DNA from: Ga0077527 sp032128415
Lineage (GTDB): Bacteria > Pseudomonadota > Gammaproteobacteria > Burkholderiales > SG8-41
Direction: 5' to 3'
Length of the DNA: 64,000 nt
Assembly (NCBI GenBank): GCA_032128415.1
Contig: JAQBGW010000134.1
Location: forward strand, 1 to 64,000
Every line of letters begins with the position of its first letter. The stretch's first letter is position 1. The notes beneath the pieces were generated by a model. That model was not told the origin of the DNA. It did not search any database and was given only the letters and a program-made list of their open reading frames with translations. The position numbers were made by a program, and so were the translations under genes. Positions 63,126 through 64,000 of this stretch are shown here, piece by piece.

Positions 63126-64000
63126 TTATGCGTTCTGGCGGGCCTGCCCCACCTGTGCCATAACTTCCGCAGCAAAGTCATCTTTCTTTTTCTCGATACC
63201 TTCGCCTACCAGATACAACGCAAAGCTGGAGACCTGCGCATTAGCCGATTTCAACAGTTGCCCCACAGTCTGCTTGTCGTTTTTGACAAAAGGCTGACCC
63301 AGCAACGTCACTTCCTTGAGAAACTTCTGTACCGAACCCTCGACGCGTTTGACCATGATCTCCGGCGGGATCGACTTGCCGGACTTAGCCGCATCGTCGA
63401 CCGCCTTCTCAGCCGCAACGCGGCGTTCGGTTGCAATAGCCTCGACAGACACCCCGGAGGCATCGAGCGCCTTCGGCTTGCTGGCCGCGATATGCATCGC
63501 AATGTCTTTGCCCATCGCATCTTCGCCGCCGACCAGATCCACCAGCACACCGATCTTGGCGCCGCCATGGATATATGAGGCCAGTCGACCATTGGCTTCC
63601 GTGCGCACAAAGCGACGCATGGATACATTCTCACCAATCTTGCCAATCAGCGCCTTGCGCCGTTCTTCCACTGAACTACCGTCAATCATCAGGCCTGATA
63701 ATGCATTGACATCGGCAGGCTTGTTCTCGCTTACCAACCTCGCCAACGCCGCAGCAAACCCGAGGAAATCGTCATTCTTGGCTACAAAGTCGGTCTCGCA
63801 ATTGACCTCAACCATCGCTCCCAGTTTGCCGTCGCCTGAAATATGCACGGCCACGACGCCCTCAGCCGCGACACGCGAGGCAGCTTTGCTCGCCTTGTTG
63901 CCCAGCCTGACCCGCAGAATTTCCTCGGCCTTCTCCACATTGCCGCCGGCTTCGGTCAACGCTTTCTTGCATTCCATCATCGGAGCATCGGTTTTTTCCC
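63126..64000 (-). CDS. tsf: Elongation factor Ts, 5' end cut by window
   Basis: Nucleotide exchange factor for EF-Tu. The frame is open to the right edge and lacks only about the first 10-15 residues. The visible N-terminus has the signature TDAPMMECKKALTEAGGN and the UBA-like helices, then CETDFVAKNDDF and the dimerisation domain. The stop is at 63126. rpsB would be expected just beyond the window. Confidence 0.97.
   Translation of the reverse strand, partial: EKTDAPMMECKKALTEAGGNVEKAEEILRVRLGNKASKAASRVAAEGVVAVHISGDGKLGAMVEVNCETDFVAKNDDFLGFAAALARLVSENKPADVNALSGLMIDGSSVEERRKALIGKIGENVSMRRFVRTEANGRLASYIHGGAKIGVLVDLVGGEDAMGKDIAMHIAASKPKALDASGVSVEAIATERRVAAEKAVDDAAKSGKSIPPEIMVKRVEGSVQKFLKEVTLLGQPFVKNDKQTVGQLLKSANAQVSSFALYLVGEGIEKKKDDFAAEVMAQVGQARQNA

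Noticed and set aside
1..64000. CRISPR arrays, prophage, insertion sequences or integrons
   Set aside because: No regularly spaced repeats, transposase, integrase or phage genes were seen on either strand.

Overview
The window is 64 kb of chromosomal DNA at roughly 57% G+C. It is almost entirely coding, carries long minus-strand operons and has no intact mobile element. Gene order points to a betaproteobacterium: rpoE-mucA-mucB-mucD-DUF836-lepA-lepB-DUF4845-rnc-era-recO-pdxJ-acpS-nagZ runs unbroken. So does tsf-pyrH-frr-uppS-cdsA-dxr-rseP-bamA-skp-lpxD-fabZ-lpxA-lpxB-rnhB, and uvrC-pgsA is followed by tRNA-Gly, tRNA-Cys and tRNA-Leu. Lipid A genes, BamA and RseP show a Gram-negative envelope. 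Species or family cannot be settled from sequence alone.

Layout. 0-5.6 kb: purL (its 3' end is cut by the window), a divergent NAD(P)HX repair gene and a CrcB fluoride channel gene. 5.6-11.7 kb is the most accessory-like part. It holds a UxaA-family dehydratase, a MipA/OmpV outer-membrane protein, relics of an antitoxin gene and of a DUF3147 gene, two unrecognised membrane proteins, an EncFtn-type ferritin without an encapsulin, and an MFS exporter. 11.7-17.5 kb: an ADP-forming acyl-CoA synthetase, a DEDD exonuclease, a cNMP/CBS/nucleotidyltransferase protein, a DUF1178 protein and three tRNAs. 17.5-32.2 kb: pgsA, uvrC, a family-5 uracil-DNA glycosylase and the long housekeeping run ending in the sigma-E module. 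32.2-38.8 kb: an osmoprotectant-type binding-protein/permease fusion, an omega-aminotransferase and a 1175-residue multidomain iron-sulfur flavoprotein. 38.9-47.6 kb: a 44-codon small membrane protein, folD, ftsB, eno, kdsA, pyrG, ppsA and divergent ppsR. 47.5-50.7 kb: a TrmH-family methyltransferase followed by senA and senB, which are selenoneine biosynthesis genes. 50.7-64 kb: the rnhB-to-tsf envelope, isoprenoid and translation block, cut inside tsf at the right edge.

How the genes work together. The sigma-E module (RpoE, anti-sigma MucA, MucB, protease MucD) would sense envelope stress, and RseP at 58 kb is the expected site-2 protease for MucA. A good sigma-E-like promoter lies upstream of rpoE, which suggests autoregulation. 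uppS, dxr, cdsA, pgsA, lpxA/B/D, kdsA and fabZ supply undecaprenyl phosphate, phospholipid and lipid A. bamA and skp assemble the outer membrane. ppsA and ppsR form an enzyme and regulator pair at the pyruvate/PEP node. The most distinctive content is the senA/senB pair, which lacks a nearby selD/senC, followed by the orphan EncFtn.
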